Below, one piece after another: positions 51,781 to 61,551 of a DNA stretch of 64,000 nucleotides. The DNA is from Microbacterium sp. T2.11-28 (GTDB taxonomy: Bacteria > Actinomycetota > Actinomycetes > Actinomycetales > Microbacteriaceae), in NCBI RefSeq assembly GCF_950097975.1, contig NZ_CATNHF010000001.1, positions 434,001-498,000 on the forward strand. The letters run 5' to 3'. Numbering within the stretch: the stretch's first letter is position 1; each line of letters starts with the position of its first letter. Made by a program: the position numbers and the translations under genes. The notes under the pieces were generated by a model. It searched no databases and was not told the DNA's origin. It saw only the letters and a program-made list of their open reading frames with translations.

Positions 51781-53342
51781 CCGCACGCACGGCGACCATC
51801 ATCGGCGGCGGCATCGCGGGGCTCGCGACCGCCGCGCTCCTGGCCGACGACGGCTGGGAGGTGACGCTCTTCGAGGCCCGCGACGACCTGGGCGGCCGCG
51901 CCGGGTCCTGGGCGCGGGACGGCTTCCGCTTCGACACCGGGCCCAGCTGGTATCTCATGCCCGAGGTCTTCGAGCACTTCTTCGCCCTGCTCGGCACGTC
52001 GGCGGCGGCCGAGCTCGACCTCGTCGAACTGACTCCCGCCTACCGCGTGTACGCCGAGCCCACGGGTGACGGGCCCGGCGAGCGGGTCGACGTCACCTCC
52101 GGGCGGGACGCCGTGCGTTCGCTCTTCGAGGAGCGCGAGCCCGGCTCGGGTCCCCGCCTCGACGCCTACCTGGACTCCGCCGGCGACGCCTACGACCTCG
52201 CGGTCTCCCGCTTCCTCTACGACACCTACGCGTCTACCGAGGGGCTGCGCGATCGCCGCGTCGTCTCCCAGCTCCCCCGCCTCCTCCCCCTCCTGACGCG
52301 GCCGCTGGCCGGGCATGTGGCGAAGTTCTTCCAGGAGCCGGTGCTGCGGCAGATCCTCGGGTACCCCGCGGTGTTCCTCGGCGCGTCGCCGTTCGAGGCC
52401 CCGAGCCTGTACCACCTCATGAGCCACCTGGATCTCGACGACGGGGTGCTCTATCCCCGCGGCGGCTTCTCCGAGCTGATCGCCGCCGTCGAACGGCTCG
52501 CCCGCGGGCGGGGGGTCCGGATCCTGACGGGCTCGCCGGTGCGGGAGATCCTCGTCGACGGCAGCACGGCGACCGGCGTGCGCCTCGAGGACGGAACCGA
52601 GCACCGGTCCGATGTCGTGGTCTCCGGCGCCGATCTGCACCACACCGAGACGACCATGCTCCCGCCTCGGCTCCAGTCCTACCCCGATCGCTGGTGGGCG
52701 TCGCGCACCCCGGCGCCGGGTGCGCTCCTGCTGCTCCTCGGCGTGGACGGCGAACTGCCCGAACTGGCCCACCACACGCTGCTGTTCGCCCGCGACTGGG
52801 AGAAGAACTTCGGCGACATCTTCGGCGACCGCACGCGCATCCCCGATCCCGCATCGCTCTACGTGTGCCGCCCGTCGGCCACCGACGAGACCGTCGCTCC
52901 CCCCGGCTCGGAGAATCTCTTCGTGCTCGTGCCCATCCCGGCCGACCCCGGTCTCGGGCACGGCGGGACCGACGGGGGCGGCGACCCCGAGGTCGAGCGG
53001 GTGGCAGACCGCGTGATCGACCAGATCTCGCGATGGGCCGGGATCCCCGACCTCGCCTCCCGCATCCGCGTCCGCCGGACGATCATGCCCGCCGACTTCG
53101 CCGACGACCTCGGCATCTGGCGGGGTACGTCCCTGGGACTGGCCCACACGCTGCGGCAGAGCGCCGTGTTCCGGCCCCGGAACGTCTCGAAGAAGGTCGA
53201 GGGGCTGCTCTACACCGGCGCGTCCGTCCTTCCCGGGATCGGCCTGCCGATGTGCCTCATCTCGGCCGAGCTCGTGGTCAAGCGGCTGCGCGGCGACCGG
53301 GGCGCGGGACGGCTCCCCGTGCCGGTCGAGGCGGAGCGCTGA
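51777..53342 (+). CDS. crtI: Phytoene desaturase
   Basis: A 521-aa FAD-dependent desaturase converting phytoene to lycopene. It has the dinucleotide-binding IIGGGIAGLATAALLADDGWEVTLFEA, FDTGPSWYLMPEVFE and the C-terminal LLYTGASVLPGIGLPMCLISAELV. ATG overlaps the crtB stop (ATGA). Full family length. Confidence 0.95.
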   Translation: MTARTATIIGGGIAGLATAALLADDGWEVTLFEARDDLGGRAGSWARDGFRFDTGPSWYLMPEVFEHFFALLGTSAAAELDLVELTPAYRVYAEPTGDGPGERVDVTSGRDAVRSLFEEREPGSGPRLDAYLDSAGDAYDLAVSRFLYDTYASTEGLRDRRVVSQLPRLLPLLTRPLAGHVAKFFQEPVLRQILGYPAVFLGASPFEAPSLYHLMSHLDLDDGVLYPRGGFSELIAAVERLARGRGVRILTGSPVREILVDGSTATGVRLEDGTEHRSDVVVSGADLHHTETTMLPPRLQSYPDRWWASRTPAPGALLLLLGVDGELPELAHHTLLFARDWEKNFGDIFGDRTRIPDPASLYVCRPSATDETVAPPGSENLFVLVPIPADPGLGHGGTDGGGDPEVERVADRVIDQISRWAGIPDLASRIRVRRTIMPADFADDLGIWRGTSLGLAHTLRQSAVFRPRNVSKKVEGLLYTGASVLPGIGLPMCLISAELVVKRLRGDRGAGRLPVPVEAER

Positions 53343-53343
53343 G

Positions 53344-53673
53344 GTGCCCGGCCTGTATCTCCTGTGCCTCGTGGTGTCGGCGGCCGGACTGGTCGCGCTC
53401 GATGCGCGGTTCCGTCTCGCGTTCTGGTGGACCCCGGGGCGCACCGCTGCCGCCGTCGCCCTCGGCACCGCCTTCTTCCTCGCCTGGGATGCCGTGGGGA
53501 TCGCGACCGGGGTGTTCGTGAAGGGAGACAGCCCGGTGCTCCTGGGCGTGGATCTGGCCCCGCACCTTCCTCTCGAGGAGCCCGTCTTCCTCGCCTTCCT
53601 CTGCTACCTCGCCCTGCTCGTGTTCGCCGCCGTGCGGCGTCGGCAGGATCGGGCCGCAAGGGAGGACCGGTGA
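53344..53673 (+). CDS. crtYe: C50 carotenoid epsilon-cyclase subunit (CrtYe-like)
   Basis: A 109-aa membrane protein with three hydrophobic segments and the lycopene-cyclase-domain element FFLAWDAVGIATGVF followed by LPLEEPVFLAFLCYL. It is one half of the heterodimeric cyclase known from C50 carotenoid pathways. GTG start 1 bp after the crtI stop. Confidence 0.87.
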   Translation: MPGLYLLCLVVSAAGLVALDARFRLAFWWTPGRTAAAVALGTAFFLAWDAVGIATGVFVKGDSPVLLGVDLAPHLPLEEPVFLAFLCYLALLVFAAVRRRQDRAAREDR

Positions 53674-54011
53674 CCTACGCGCTCATCGTGCTCCCGTTCG
53701 CCCTGGTGACGGCCGCAGTGACCCTCTCGACGCTCCGCAGGCCCCGCTTCGGCCGGCGCATGGCCGCATCGGGCATCGCCGCCGCCGTGCTCGTCGTGCT
53801 GACGGCCGTGTTCGACAACGCGATGATCGCCGCGGGGCTGTTCACCTACCCCGAGGAGCTCATCAGCGGCGTGCGGATCGGGCTCGCCCCCGTCGAGGAC
53901 TTCGCGTATCCCGTGTGCGCGGCCTTCCTCGTCCCCGCCGTGCACGCGCTCCTCACGCCTCGGGGCGCGCCGGCGGCACCCGCCGGAAGAGAGCGGCGGG
54001 CGGCGGCATGA
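53670..54011 (+). CDS. crtYf: C50 carotenoid epsilon-cyclase subunit (CrtYf-like)
   Basis: A 113-aa partner subunit with three hydrophobic segments and the family elements TAVFDNAMIAAGLFTY and IGLAPVEDFAYPVCAAFL. GTG start overlaps the crtYe stop by 4 bp. Together the two subunits cyclise the C45/C50 intermediates made by CrtEb. Confidence 0.87.
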   Translation: MTYALIVLPFALVTAAVTLSTLRRPRFGRRMAASGIAAAVLVVLTAVFDNAMIAAGLFTYPEELISGVRIGLAPVEDFAYPVCAAFLVPAVHALLTPRGAPAAPAGRERRAAA

Positions 54012-54877
54012 CGGGCACCGTCCGGCAGCTCCTGCTCGCCTCGCGCCCTGTCAGCTGGGTCAACACGGCCTACCCCTTCGCCGCCGCGTACCTGCTCACC
54101 GTCCGCGAGGTCGACGCCGTGCTCGTGGTGGGCACGCTCTTCTTCCTCGTGCCCTACAACCTCGCGATGTACGGGATCAACGACGTCTTCGACTACGAGT
54201 CCGATCTCCGCAACCCCCGCAAGGGCGGCGCGCACGGATCGGTGCTGGACCGCCGCTTCCACCGCACGACGTTCTGGGCCTCCGCGCTCTCGTGCCTTCC
54301 GTTCGTCGTGTACCTCGTGGCCGTCGGCTCACCGGCGTCCTGGGGCGTGCTCGCGGTGAGCCTCTTCTTCGTGGTGTTCTACTCCGCTCCGCCGCTGCGC
54401 CTGAAGGAGCGGCCCTTCGCCGACTCCGTGACCAGCAGCATCCACTTCTTCTCGCCCGCGGTGTACGGGCTGGTGCTCGCCTCGGCCACCTGGACATGGC
54501 CGCTCCTCGCAGTGATCGGGGCGTTCGCCCTGTGGGGCGTCGCCTCGCACGCCTTCGGCGCGGTGCAGGACATCGTCGCCGACCGCGAGGCGGGCATCGC
54601 CTCCATCGCGACCGCGCTCGGCGCGCGCACGACGGTGCGTCTCGCCCTCGCGTGCTACGCGCTGTCCGGTCTCGCGATGCTCGGCAGCGCGTGGCCGGGA
54701 CCGCTGGCGGCCGTGCTCGTGCTCCCGTACCTGGCCGCCGTGTGGCCCTACCGGAGCCTGGCCGACGAGGAGTGCACCGCAGCGACGACCGGCTGGCGAC
54801 GGTTCCTGTGGATCAACCAGCTCACGGGCTTCGCCGTGACGCTGCTCCTCATCTGGTGGTGGTTCCTGACGGGGTGA
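54008..54877 (+). CDS. crtEb: Lycopene elongase (UbiA-family prenyltransferase)
   Basis: A 289-aa polytopic prenyltransferase. The Asp-rich motif is YGINDVFDYESD and the second is AVQDIVADREAGIASIAT. It adds two dimethylallyl groups to lycopene, giving flavuxanthin-type C50 products. ATG overlaps the crtYf stop. Its presence with crtYe/crtYf makes a decaprenoxanthin-type or sarcinaxanthin-type product likely; which one depends on cyclase specificity. Confidence 0.92.
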   Translation: MTGTVRQLLLASRPVSWVNTAYPFAAAYLLTVREVDAVLVVGTLFFLVPYNLAMYGINDVFDYESDLRNPRKGGAHGSVLDRRFHRTTFWASALSCLPFVVYLVAVGSPASWGVLAVSLFFVVFYSAPPLRLKERPFADSVTSSIHFFSPAVYGLVLASATWTWPLLAVIGAFALWGVASHAFGAVQDIVADREAGIASIATALGARTTVRLALACYALSGLAMLGSAWPGPLAAVLVLPYLAAVWPYRSLADEECTAATTGWRRFLWINQLTGFAVTLLLIWWWFLTG

Positions 54878-54919
54878 CCCGCCAGAGGGCGGGCCACCCG
54901 GTCGGAGGTCGATCGGCGC

Positions 54920-57820
54920 TCAGTCGCCGCTCAGGGCGATGAGCTTCTCCACGGCGGCGGTCAACTTGTCGTCGGCGACGGCGAAGGCGGCGAGATCGCC
55001 CGCCTTCAGCGCCGCGTCGCGCTCGAGCATCGCCTGCTGCGCCTCGCGGAGCGCGGTCTGGATGGCGACGTCCGTGCCCTCGCCGGGATCGGTCGGCTCC
55101 TCGCCCGGCGTGCCGCTGGGCGTCGGCGTCGGCGTGACGTCGCCGTCTCCGGTGCTGGCTCCCGAGTCGCCCTCGAAGATCGCGTCGAGCGCCTCTTGCA
55201 GCGTGTCCTCGAAGGCGACCTCGTCACCGAAGGCGACCAGGATCTTCCGCAGCGCCGGCAGCTGGGTGCCGCTGGAGGCCTGCACGAACACCGGCTGGAC
55301 GTAGAGCAAGCCGCCGCCGACCGGGAGGGTCAGCAGGTTTCCGTTGAGCACCTCGGACTGCCCCTGCTTGAGCAGGTTGATCTGCGAGGAGATCTCCTGG
55401 TCCGAGTTGAACGTGTTCTGCACCTGGCCGGGACCCGGCACGCTCACGTCGGCGCTGATCTCCAGCATCCGCAGCTTGCCGTAGCCCTCGCCCTTGACGC
55501 CCTTGGTGGAGCCGGCGTTCGCATCGACGGCCAGATACCCCATGAGGACGTTCCGCGACCCTTCGCCCTCGGAGGCGGGGATGAACGACGTGAACATGGA
55601 GTACGTCGGCTCGTCCTGCCCCGGCATCTGCATCGTCAGGTAGTACGGGGGCTGGAGCACCTCGGTGCGCGAGACGGGGTCGTTGGGCGTCTTCCAGGCG
55701 TTGTCGCGCGCGTAGAACGATGCCGCGTCATCGACGTGGTAGGTGCCGAGCATGGCGCGCTGGACCTTGAAGAGGTCGCTCGGGTAGCGGACGTGGCTCA
55801 TCAGGTCGGCCGACATCTCCGACACCGGCTTCAGCGTGCTCGGGTACACCTTCTGCCACGCCTGAAGCAGCGGGTCGGTCTCGTCCCAGGCGTACAGGGT
55901 GACCGAGCCGTCGTAGGCGTCGACGGTGGCCTTCACCGAGTTGCGGATGTAGTTGACGTCGTCGAGCGCGACCCGCGCCGCGTTGGTGGTGGTGTCGCTG
56001 ATCGCCTGGCGGAGGCTCACGATCGACGAGTACGGGTAGTTGGCGCTCAGGGTGTATCCGTCGACGATCCAGACGATGCGGCCGTCCACGATCGACGGGT
56101 ACGGGTCGTTGTCGAGCTCGAGGTAGGGCGCCGCCTTCTGCACGCGGTCGACGGGGTTGCGGTCGTAGAGGATCTGCGACTCCTCGTTGACGGCATCCGA
56201 GAAGAGGATGTCGGTCGACTGGAACTTGAGTGCGTAGATCAGGCGGTTGAAGATGCCGCCGATGGTCGGCCCGCCGTCACCGGTGAACGTCGTCTTGGTC
56301 TGGGCGGCGCCCTCGTCGGTGCCGCGCGGGTAGTCGAGCTCGATGTCCTCGGTGCCCTCGGGGGCGCCGACGATCGAGTATGTCGGCGAGGACTCGCCGA
56401 AGTAGATCCGCGGCTCGTACTCCTCCTGCGACGAGAGGACGCCCGAGGTGGGGATGCCGCGCTCGAGGAAGACGGGGTTGCCGTCGGCGGTGCGGTCGTT
56501 GCCCTTGGCGGCGACCATGCCGTAGCCGTGGGTGTACACGAGGGTCGTGTTGTACCAGGACGCGGCCTGACCGAGCTGACCGAGGTTGAGCTCGCGGACG
56601 GCCATGACGGTGTCCTGGGACTCGCCGTCGATCTCGTAGCGGTCGACGTCGAGGGCTTCGGAGAACTGGTAGTACGAGCGGTACTGCTCGAGCTGGCGCA
56701 CCGTGGGCGGGATGATCGCGGGGTCCATGATCCGGATGGACGAGGTCGTCTCGGCGTCCTCGCGCAGCTGACCGGACTCCACCGTGGTCACCGCGTCGTA
56801 GCCGATCTTCTCCAGCCCGTCGATGCCGTACGCCTTCTTCGTGGCGTCGATGTTGCGCTGGTAGTACGTGCTCTCCAGGCGCTCCTGGTTCGGGATCACC
56901 TGGAACTGGTTGACGAACCACGGGTAGGCGACGCCGACGACCAGCGACGAGACGATCAGCAGTCCCGTCGCGATCAGCGGGAAGCGCCAGCGGCCGATGA
57001 TCGCCGTCACGAAGAACAGGGCCGCGACGATCGCCGCGACGATCGACAGGATCGCCAGCCCGGGGATGATCGCGTGCACGTCGGTGTAGCCGGCGCCGGT
57101 GATCCGCTCGCCCTCGGACAGCAGCGTCTTGTAGCGGTCGAGCCAGAGGCTGACGGCCTGCACCGCGAGGTAGAGCCCCGCGAGGACGGCGAGCTGGATG
57201 CGCGCCGACTTGGAGATCCGCAGCTCCCGCTGTCCCACGCGGACGGCGCCGTACAGGTAGGCGACCACGGCCGAGACGGCCAGGCACACCAGCAGCACCG
57301 CTGAGGCGAAGCCGAGCAGCGACGTGTAGAACGGCAGCTCGAACAGGTAGAAGCTCGTGTCCAGCCCGAACTGGGGGTCGGCGTCACCGGTGGCGACGCG
57401 GTTCATCCACAGCCAGACGGTCTCCCACTGGGCCGACGCGGCGAAGCCGGCGAAGAAGCCGAAGAAGACGGGGATGCCCCACATGGCGAGCCGGCGCAGC
57501 GGCTCGACGACCTCCTGATAGTGGTCGAGCTGAGAGGTGAGTCGCGCGTAGACGGGCCGGAGGCGGTAGGCCAGCTGGATCGCGATGAAGACGGGCACCG
57601 CCATCGCGGCGAAGCCGACCAGGAACATGACCACGCGCGCCGTCCACTGCGTGACCAGCACGCCGTCGAAGCCCAGCTGCTCGTACCACAGCCAGTCGGC
57701 GAACAGGCTCGCGAACGTGAAGAAGGCCACCACCAGGGCGGCGATCACCGCCAGGGTGATGCCGATGGCGCGACGGAGCGGGTTGGGCGTGGCCTGGTTC
57801 GGCGCTGAGGTCGTGGTCAC
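54920..57820 (-). CDS. UPF0182-family large membrane protein
   Basis: A 966-aa actinobacterial protein. About seven membrane segments occupy the first ~330 residues, followed by a large extracytoplasmic domain (NAARVALDDVNYIRNSVKATVDAYDG and SYPSSIVSLRQ-like regions) and an acidic, Thr/Pro-rich linker (TPTPTPSGTPGEEPTDPGEG) before a final helical segment. Function unknown; conserved in the phylum. Confidence 0.93.
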   Translation of the reverse strand: MTTTSAPNQATPNPLRRAIGITLAVIAALVVAFFTFASLFADWLWYEQLGFDGVLVTQWTARVVMFLVGFAAMAVPVFIAIQLAYRLRPVYARLTSQLDHYQEVVEPLRRLAMWGIPVFFGFFAGFAASAQWETVWLWMNRVATGDADPQFGLDTSFYLFELPFYTSLLGFASAVLLVCLAVSAVVAYLYGAVRVGQRELRISKSARIQLAVLAGLYLAVQAVSLWLDRYKTLLSEGERITGAGYTDVHAIIPGLAILSIVAAIVAALFFVTAIIGRWRFPLIATGLLIVSSLVVGVAYPWFVNQFQVIPNQERLESTYYQRNIDATKKAYGIDGLEKIGYDAVTTVESGQLREDAETTSSIRIMDPAIIPPTVRQLEQYRSYYQFSEALDVDRYEIDGESQDTVMAVRELNLGQLGQAASWYNTTLVYTHGYGMVAAKGNDRTADGNPVFLERGIPTSGVLSSQEEYEPRIYFGESSPTYSIVGAPEGTEDIELDYPRGTDEGAAQTKTTFTGDGGPTIGGIFNRLIYALKFQSTDILFSDAVNEESQILYDRNPVDRVQKAAPYLELDNDPYPSIVDGRIVWIVDGYTLSANYPYSSIVSLRQAISDTTTNAARVALDDVNYIRNSVKATVDAYDGSVTLYAWDETDPLLQAWQKVYPSTLKPVSEMSADLMSHVRYPSDLFKVQRAMLGTYHVDDAASFYARDNAWKTPNDPVSRTEVLQPPYYLTMQMPGQDEPTYSMFTSFIPASEGEGSRNVLMGYLAVDANAGSTKGVKGEGYGKLRMLEISADVSVPGPGQVQNTFNSDQEISSQINLLKQGQSEVLNGNLLTLPVGGGLLYVQPVFVQASSGTQLPALRKILVAFGDEVAFEDTLQEALDAIFEGDSGASTGDGDVTPTPTPSGTPGEEPTDPGEGTDVAIQTALREAQQAMLERDAALKAGDLAAFAVADDKLTAAVEKLIALSGD

Positions 57821-57906
57821 CCCTCCATCCTAGGCGCGCCCTTTCTGGGTGGACGCCGTGGAGATTCCTCGATCTCTCCCAGGAACGACCCGTCGACCGG
57901 CCCGGT

Positions 57907-59025
57907 TCACTCGCAGCCGGGCAGGGCGTCCAGATCGCCGCCGTCGCGCAGCGTCTCGAGCACCGTGAGCGCGTCGTCGAGCGTCGCCACGGAGAACACG
58001 CGCAGCCCTGCCGGAACGTGCCCCACGACCTCGTCGCAGTTGCTCTCGGGCGCGAGGAAGTAGTCCGCCCCGGCGTCGACGGCGCCGTAGAGCTTCTGCC
58101 GGATGCCGCCGATCGGTCCCACGGTGCCGGCCGAGTCGATCGTCCCGGTGCCCGCGATGTCCTCGCCGCCGTTGAGCTCCCCCTCGCTGAGGGTGTCGAT
58201 GATGCCCAGCGCGAACATCATGCCCGCACTCGGGCCGCCGACGTTATCGAGCTGGATGGTGACGTCGATCGGGAAGACGTAGTCGTGGAGCGTGGTCACG
58301 CCGATGAGCCAGAGCGTCTGACCGTCGACGTCGGCCTGGCGCGGCGTCACCTCGACCGTCTCCTCGCGTCCGTTCCGCTCGATGACCAGGGAGACCGGCG
58401 ATCCGCCGCCCTCGTTGATGACCGCGCGCAGCGCCTCGGTGTCGGCGATGTCGACGCCGCCGGCCTGCCGGATGATGTCATCGGGTTCGAGGATCCCCTG
58501 CGCCGCCGAGTCCTCCGTCAGCGCATAGACGCGCACCATCGGCTGCACGTCGTAGCCGAGCTCGGTCAGCGCGGCGGCGGTGGCCTCCTTCTGCGAGTCC
58601 ACCATCATGGCGGCGCTCTGCTCGTTGCGCTCCTCGGTGGTCTGATCGGGCGGGAAGACGTCCTCGATCGGCAGCACGGCTCGCGAGGGATCGAACCAGG
58701 CCATGGCCAGCTCGAACCACGACGGCGTGCGGTCGCGGTTGCCGACCACCTGCACCGTCAGGAGGTCCAGCGACCCCGCCGTCGGGAACGTCTCGGCGCC
58801 CGACACGGAGATCAGGGGCACCTCGGCCCCGTCGGCGTCCTTCGCCGTGCCGAGCGTGTTGAACACCGGGCCGGGCTGCTGCACGACGAACGACGTCGGC
58901 AGGACCGTCAGCGCCAGCAGCGCGAGCAGCGCGACGGTGAGGGCCCAGATGCCGGCGACCGCCGAGCGCGGCAGTCGTCGACGGGGAGCGGGCACGACGT
59001 CGTCGCGCTCATCGAACAGTGCCAC
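57907..59025 (-). CDS. PDZ-containing Lon-type (S16) membrane protease, YlbL-like
   Basis: A 372-aa protein from GTG 59025 with GGAAGG upstream. One N-terminal membrane anchor (AGIWALTVALLALLALTV) is followed by a PDZ domain (about 165-230) and a Lon-like domain with the Ser-Lys dyad: Ser266 (NVGGPSAGMMFAL) and Lys311 (GGIRQKLYGA). It should act outside the membrane in envelope protein quality control. Upstream frame extensions have no support. Confidence 0.9.
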   Translation of the reverse strand: MALFDERDDVVPAPRRRLPRSAVAGIWALTVALLALLALTVLPTSFVVQQPGPVFNTLGTAKDADGAEVPLISVSGAETFPTAGSLDLLTVQVVGNRDRTPSWFELAMAWFDPSRAVLPIEDVFPPDQTTEERNEQSAAMMVDSQKEATAAALTELGYDVQPMVRVYALTEDSAAQGILEPDDIIRQAGGVDIADTEALRAVINEGGGSPVSLVIERNGREETVEVTPRQADVDGQTLWLIGVTTLHDYVFPIDVTIQLDNVGGPSAGMMFALGIIDTLSEGELNGGEDIAGTGTIDSAGTVGPIGGIRQKLYGAVDAGADYFLAPESNCDEVVGHVPAGLRVFSVATLDDALTVLETLRDGGDLDALPGCE

Positions 59026-59149
59026 GTCAGACCTTCCTGGCCGGACGTTCGCGGCCGGCGTACACGAGACGCCCTCGAGCCGGACGGGCGTCGAACACGT
59101 GCGACTAGCGTAGAACGCGATGTCATCATCCTGCTGAAAGGCGCCTGAC

Positions 59150-60595
59150 ATGACCGACGACGACCGACCCGATCCCGACGACTTCGCCGAGCTGCTGCGC
59201 AACCTCCTCGGCGGCCAGGGCGGTTTCCCGAGCGGACCGGGCGGCATCGATCCCGCCCAGTTCGAGCAGCTGCGCGGCCTCGGTCTGGACCCGGCGATGA
59301 TGCAGCAGGTCATCCGACAGCTCCAGGGCGCGTTCGCCGCCGGCGGCGACGGGGGGATCGACTGGGCCGCTGCGCGCACGCAGGCCCTCCACCTGGCCAA
59401 CAAGGACGGTCTGGGCATCTCGAGCGGCGACCGGCAGGACTTCGATCACGCCTTCGCGCTGGCCACCCTGTGGCTGAGCGAGGCGACGACCATCTCGGAA
59501 CTGGCCACCGCGCCGCGCGCTCTGACGCGGGGACAGTGGGTGGAAGCGACGCTGCCCGTCTGGCAGGAGCTCGCCGAACCGGTGGCGACCTCCATCGCCG
59601 ACGCGATGACCGAGGCCATCGGCACGCAGCTCCCCGAGGAGATGAAGGACATGGCCGCCGGCGCCGGGCGGCTCATGCGCACGGTGGGCGGCTCGCTGTT
59701 CGCCGCGCAGCTGGGCGCCGTGGTCGGCGCCCTCTCGCAGGAGGTCGTGTCCGGCGGCGACGTTGGGATCCCGCTCCTGCCCGACGGCGAGGCGGCGATC
59801 CTGCCGCAGAACTTCGCCGACTTCGGGCGCGACCTCGAGATCGACGACGAGCAGCTCGCTCTCTACCTGGCCACGCGCGAGCTCGCCCACGCCCGCCTGT
59901 TCCGCCACGCCAAATGGCTGCGACTGCATGTGATCTCGCAGGTCACGGAGTTCGCGCGGGGCCTGCACGTCGACACCGACGCGCTCGAGGAGCTCGCCTC
60001 GCGGTTCGACCCGTCCTCGCCCGAGGAGCTGCGCCAGGCCCTCGAGTCCGGAGCACTGCTGCCCGCACGATCCGAGGCCCAGACGGCGGCCCTGACGCGC
60101 CTCGAGAACCTGCTCGCGACCATCGAGGGCTGGGTCGACGTCGTGACCGCGGACGCCACCGAGCGGCTTCCCGCCGCCGACCGCATCGCCGAGGCGGTCC
60201 GGCGCCGCCGGGCCGTGGGCGGTCCCGCGGAGCGGGCCATGGGCTCGCTCGTCGGCCTCGAGCTGCGTCCGCGCCGACTGCGCGAGGCGGCCGCGATGTG
60301 GCGCGCGGTGACCGACGCGGTGGGCACGGCCGGGCGCGACGGACTGTGGGACTATCCCGACCTCATGCCCTCGGCCGAGGACATCGACGACCCGGCCGCG
60401 CTCATCGCGCGGCTGCAGGCGGCCGCGCGCGGAGACGCGCCCGAGCGCGACGCCATGGACGACGCCCTCGACGCCCTGCTGGCCGCGGCAGCCGACGGAT
60501 CCGAGGGGCTCTCCCCCGACTCCCCCGCCGGACCGGAAGGCGACGCGCAGACGGACGACGGGACGGACGCGCCGGAGGACCCCCGCCCGGTCTGA
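59150..60595 (+). CDS. DUF2342/zincin-type putative metalloprotease
   Basis: A 481-aa actinobacterial protein with QEVVSGGDVGIPLLP, LATRELAHARLF (Arg243-Glu-x-x-His247 in place of a strict HExxH) and a Gly/Pro/Asp-rich tail. To my knowledge the R-E-x-x-H variant is usual in this family, so protease activity should not be assumed. AAAGG precedes the ATG. It is divergent from the YlbL-like gene and leads a group with the next gene. Confidence 0.85.
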   Translation: MTDDDRPDPDDFAELLRNLLGGQGGFPSGPGGIDPAQFEQLRGLGLDPAMMQQVIRQLQGAFAAGGDGGIDWAAARTQALHLANKDGLGISSGDRQDFDHAFALATLWLSEATTISELATAPRALTRGQWVEATLPVWQELAEPVATSIADAMTEAIGTQLPEEMKDMAAGAGRLMRTVGGSLFAAQLGAVVGALSQEVVSGGDVGIPLLPDGEAAILPQNFADFGRDLEIDDEQLALYLATRELAHARLFRHAKWLRLHVISQVTEFARGLHVDTDALEELASRFDPSSPEELRQALESGALLPARSEAQTAALTRLENLLATIEGWVDVVTADATERLPAADRIAEAVRRRRAVGGPAERAMGSLVGLELRPRRLREAAAMWRAVTDAVGTAGRDGLWDYPDLMPSAEDIDDPAALIARLQAAARGDAPERDAMDDALDALLAAAADGSEGLSPDSPAGPEGDAQTDDGTDAPEDPRPV

Positions 60596-60702
60596 GCGTG
60601 GGCCGCCGCTGCGGCTCCTCCCCACGATCGCCGGTCCCGCCCGGTCTCCGCCTGATGTGGACAGTCGGCCCGGCGGGTTCGGGCGACCCGCAGAATCGGG
60701 CC

Positions 60703-61551
60703 ATGCTGCGGCTCGCCCCCTCTCACGTGCCCCTGTGGCGCACGCCGACCTCGGTGCAGTTCGGCGCCGACGCCGTCGCGCGGATCGACGACGTCACACC
60801 ATGGCAGGAGCGGTTGATCGATGCGCTCCAGTCGGGGGTGCCCGATGCGATGGTGGGGCGTCTCGCGGCCGGGTTGGGCGCTGCCCCCCGCGACGTGGAG
60901 CGGTTCCTCGACGACATCCGTCCGGCTCTGATCTCCCGGGCCGAGGCCGGTCCCGATGTGGTGCTGGAGCTGCCGCCGGACTTCGACCGGCTCGAGGCCG
61001 CGACGCTCGAGGAGGCGCTGCGCGACGCGGGAGTGCGCGTCGCGGCCGTCCGTCGCTGGCCGACCGACGACCACCGGCTTCCCGTCGCCGTCGTCGCCCA
61101 CCGGCTGGTGGACCCCCGGCGGGCGGCGCAGCTCGCCTCGGCCGACGTCACCCACCTGCCCATCGAGCTGTCGGGCGACCGCGTCGACATCGGACCGCTC
61201 GTCGTCCCCGGCCGCACCGGCTGCCTCGCCTGCCTGCATGCCCACCGGCGGGAGGCGGACGCGGGATGGCCGCTGCTGGCCGCACAGCTGCTGGCGAGAC
61301 CGCCGCTGCCCACCGAGCCCGCGCTCCTGCTCGAAGCGGCGCTCCTGGCCGCCCGTCTGCTGCGCACTCCGGCGCAGACGTCGTCGATGTCCGTGTCGGT
61401 CAGCGCCGCGAGCGCCCGGCGGAGGTGGCGCGCCCATCGGCCGCACGCACGGTGCCTGTGCCGATCTCCTGAAGGAACCGCGACCGCTGACGCTCTCGGT
61501 GACCGCTCGTCTGCGACCACGACAGCGACAGCGTACGCGCGGCCCGCGTGA
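60703..61551 (+). CDS. Cyclodehydratase-like / TOMM leader-binding-like protein (282 aa)
   Basis: It starts MLRLAPSHVPLWRTPTSVQFGAD, followed by a winged-helix-like region (LIDALQSGVPDAMVGRLAAG) and an alpha/beta domain. GRTGCLACLHAHRREAD and the C-terminal RAHRPHARCLCR supply Cys residues that could bind zinc, as in ThiF/cyclodehydratase relatives. No precursor peptide or YcaO gene is nearby, so it may be a stand-alone actinobacterial family member. Its last 152 bp overlap the convergent helicase gene. Confidence 0.68.
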   Translation: MLRLAPSHVPLWRTPTSVQFGADAVARIDDVTPWQERLIDALQSGVPDAMVGRLAAGLGAAPRDVERFLDDIRPALISRAEAGPDVVLELPPDFDRLEAATLEEALRDAGVRVAAVRRWPTDDHRLPVAVVAHRLVDPRRAAQLASADVTHLPIELSGDRVDIGPLVVPGRTGCLACLHAHRREADAGWPLLAAQLLARPPLPTEPALLLEAALLAARLLRTPAQTSSMSVSVSAASARRRWRAHRPHARCLCRSPEGTATADALGDRSSATTTATAYARPA

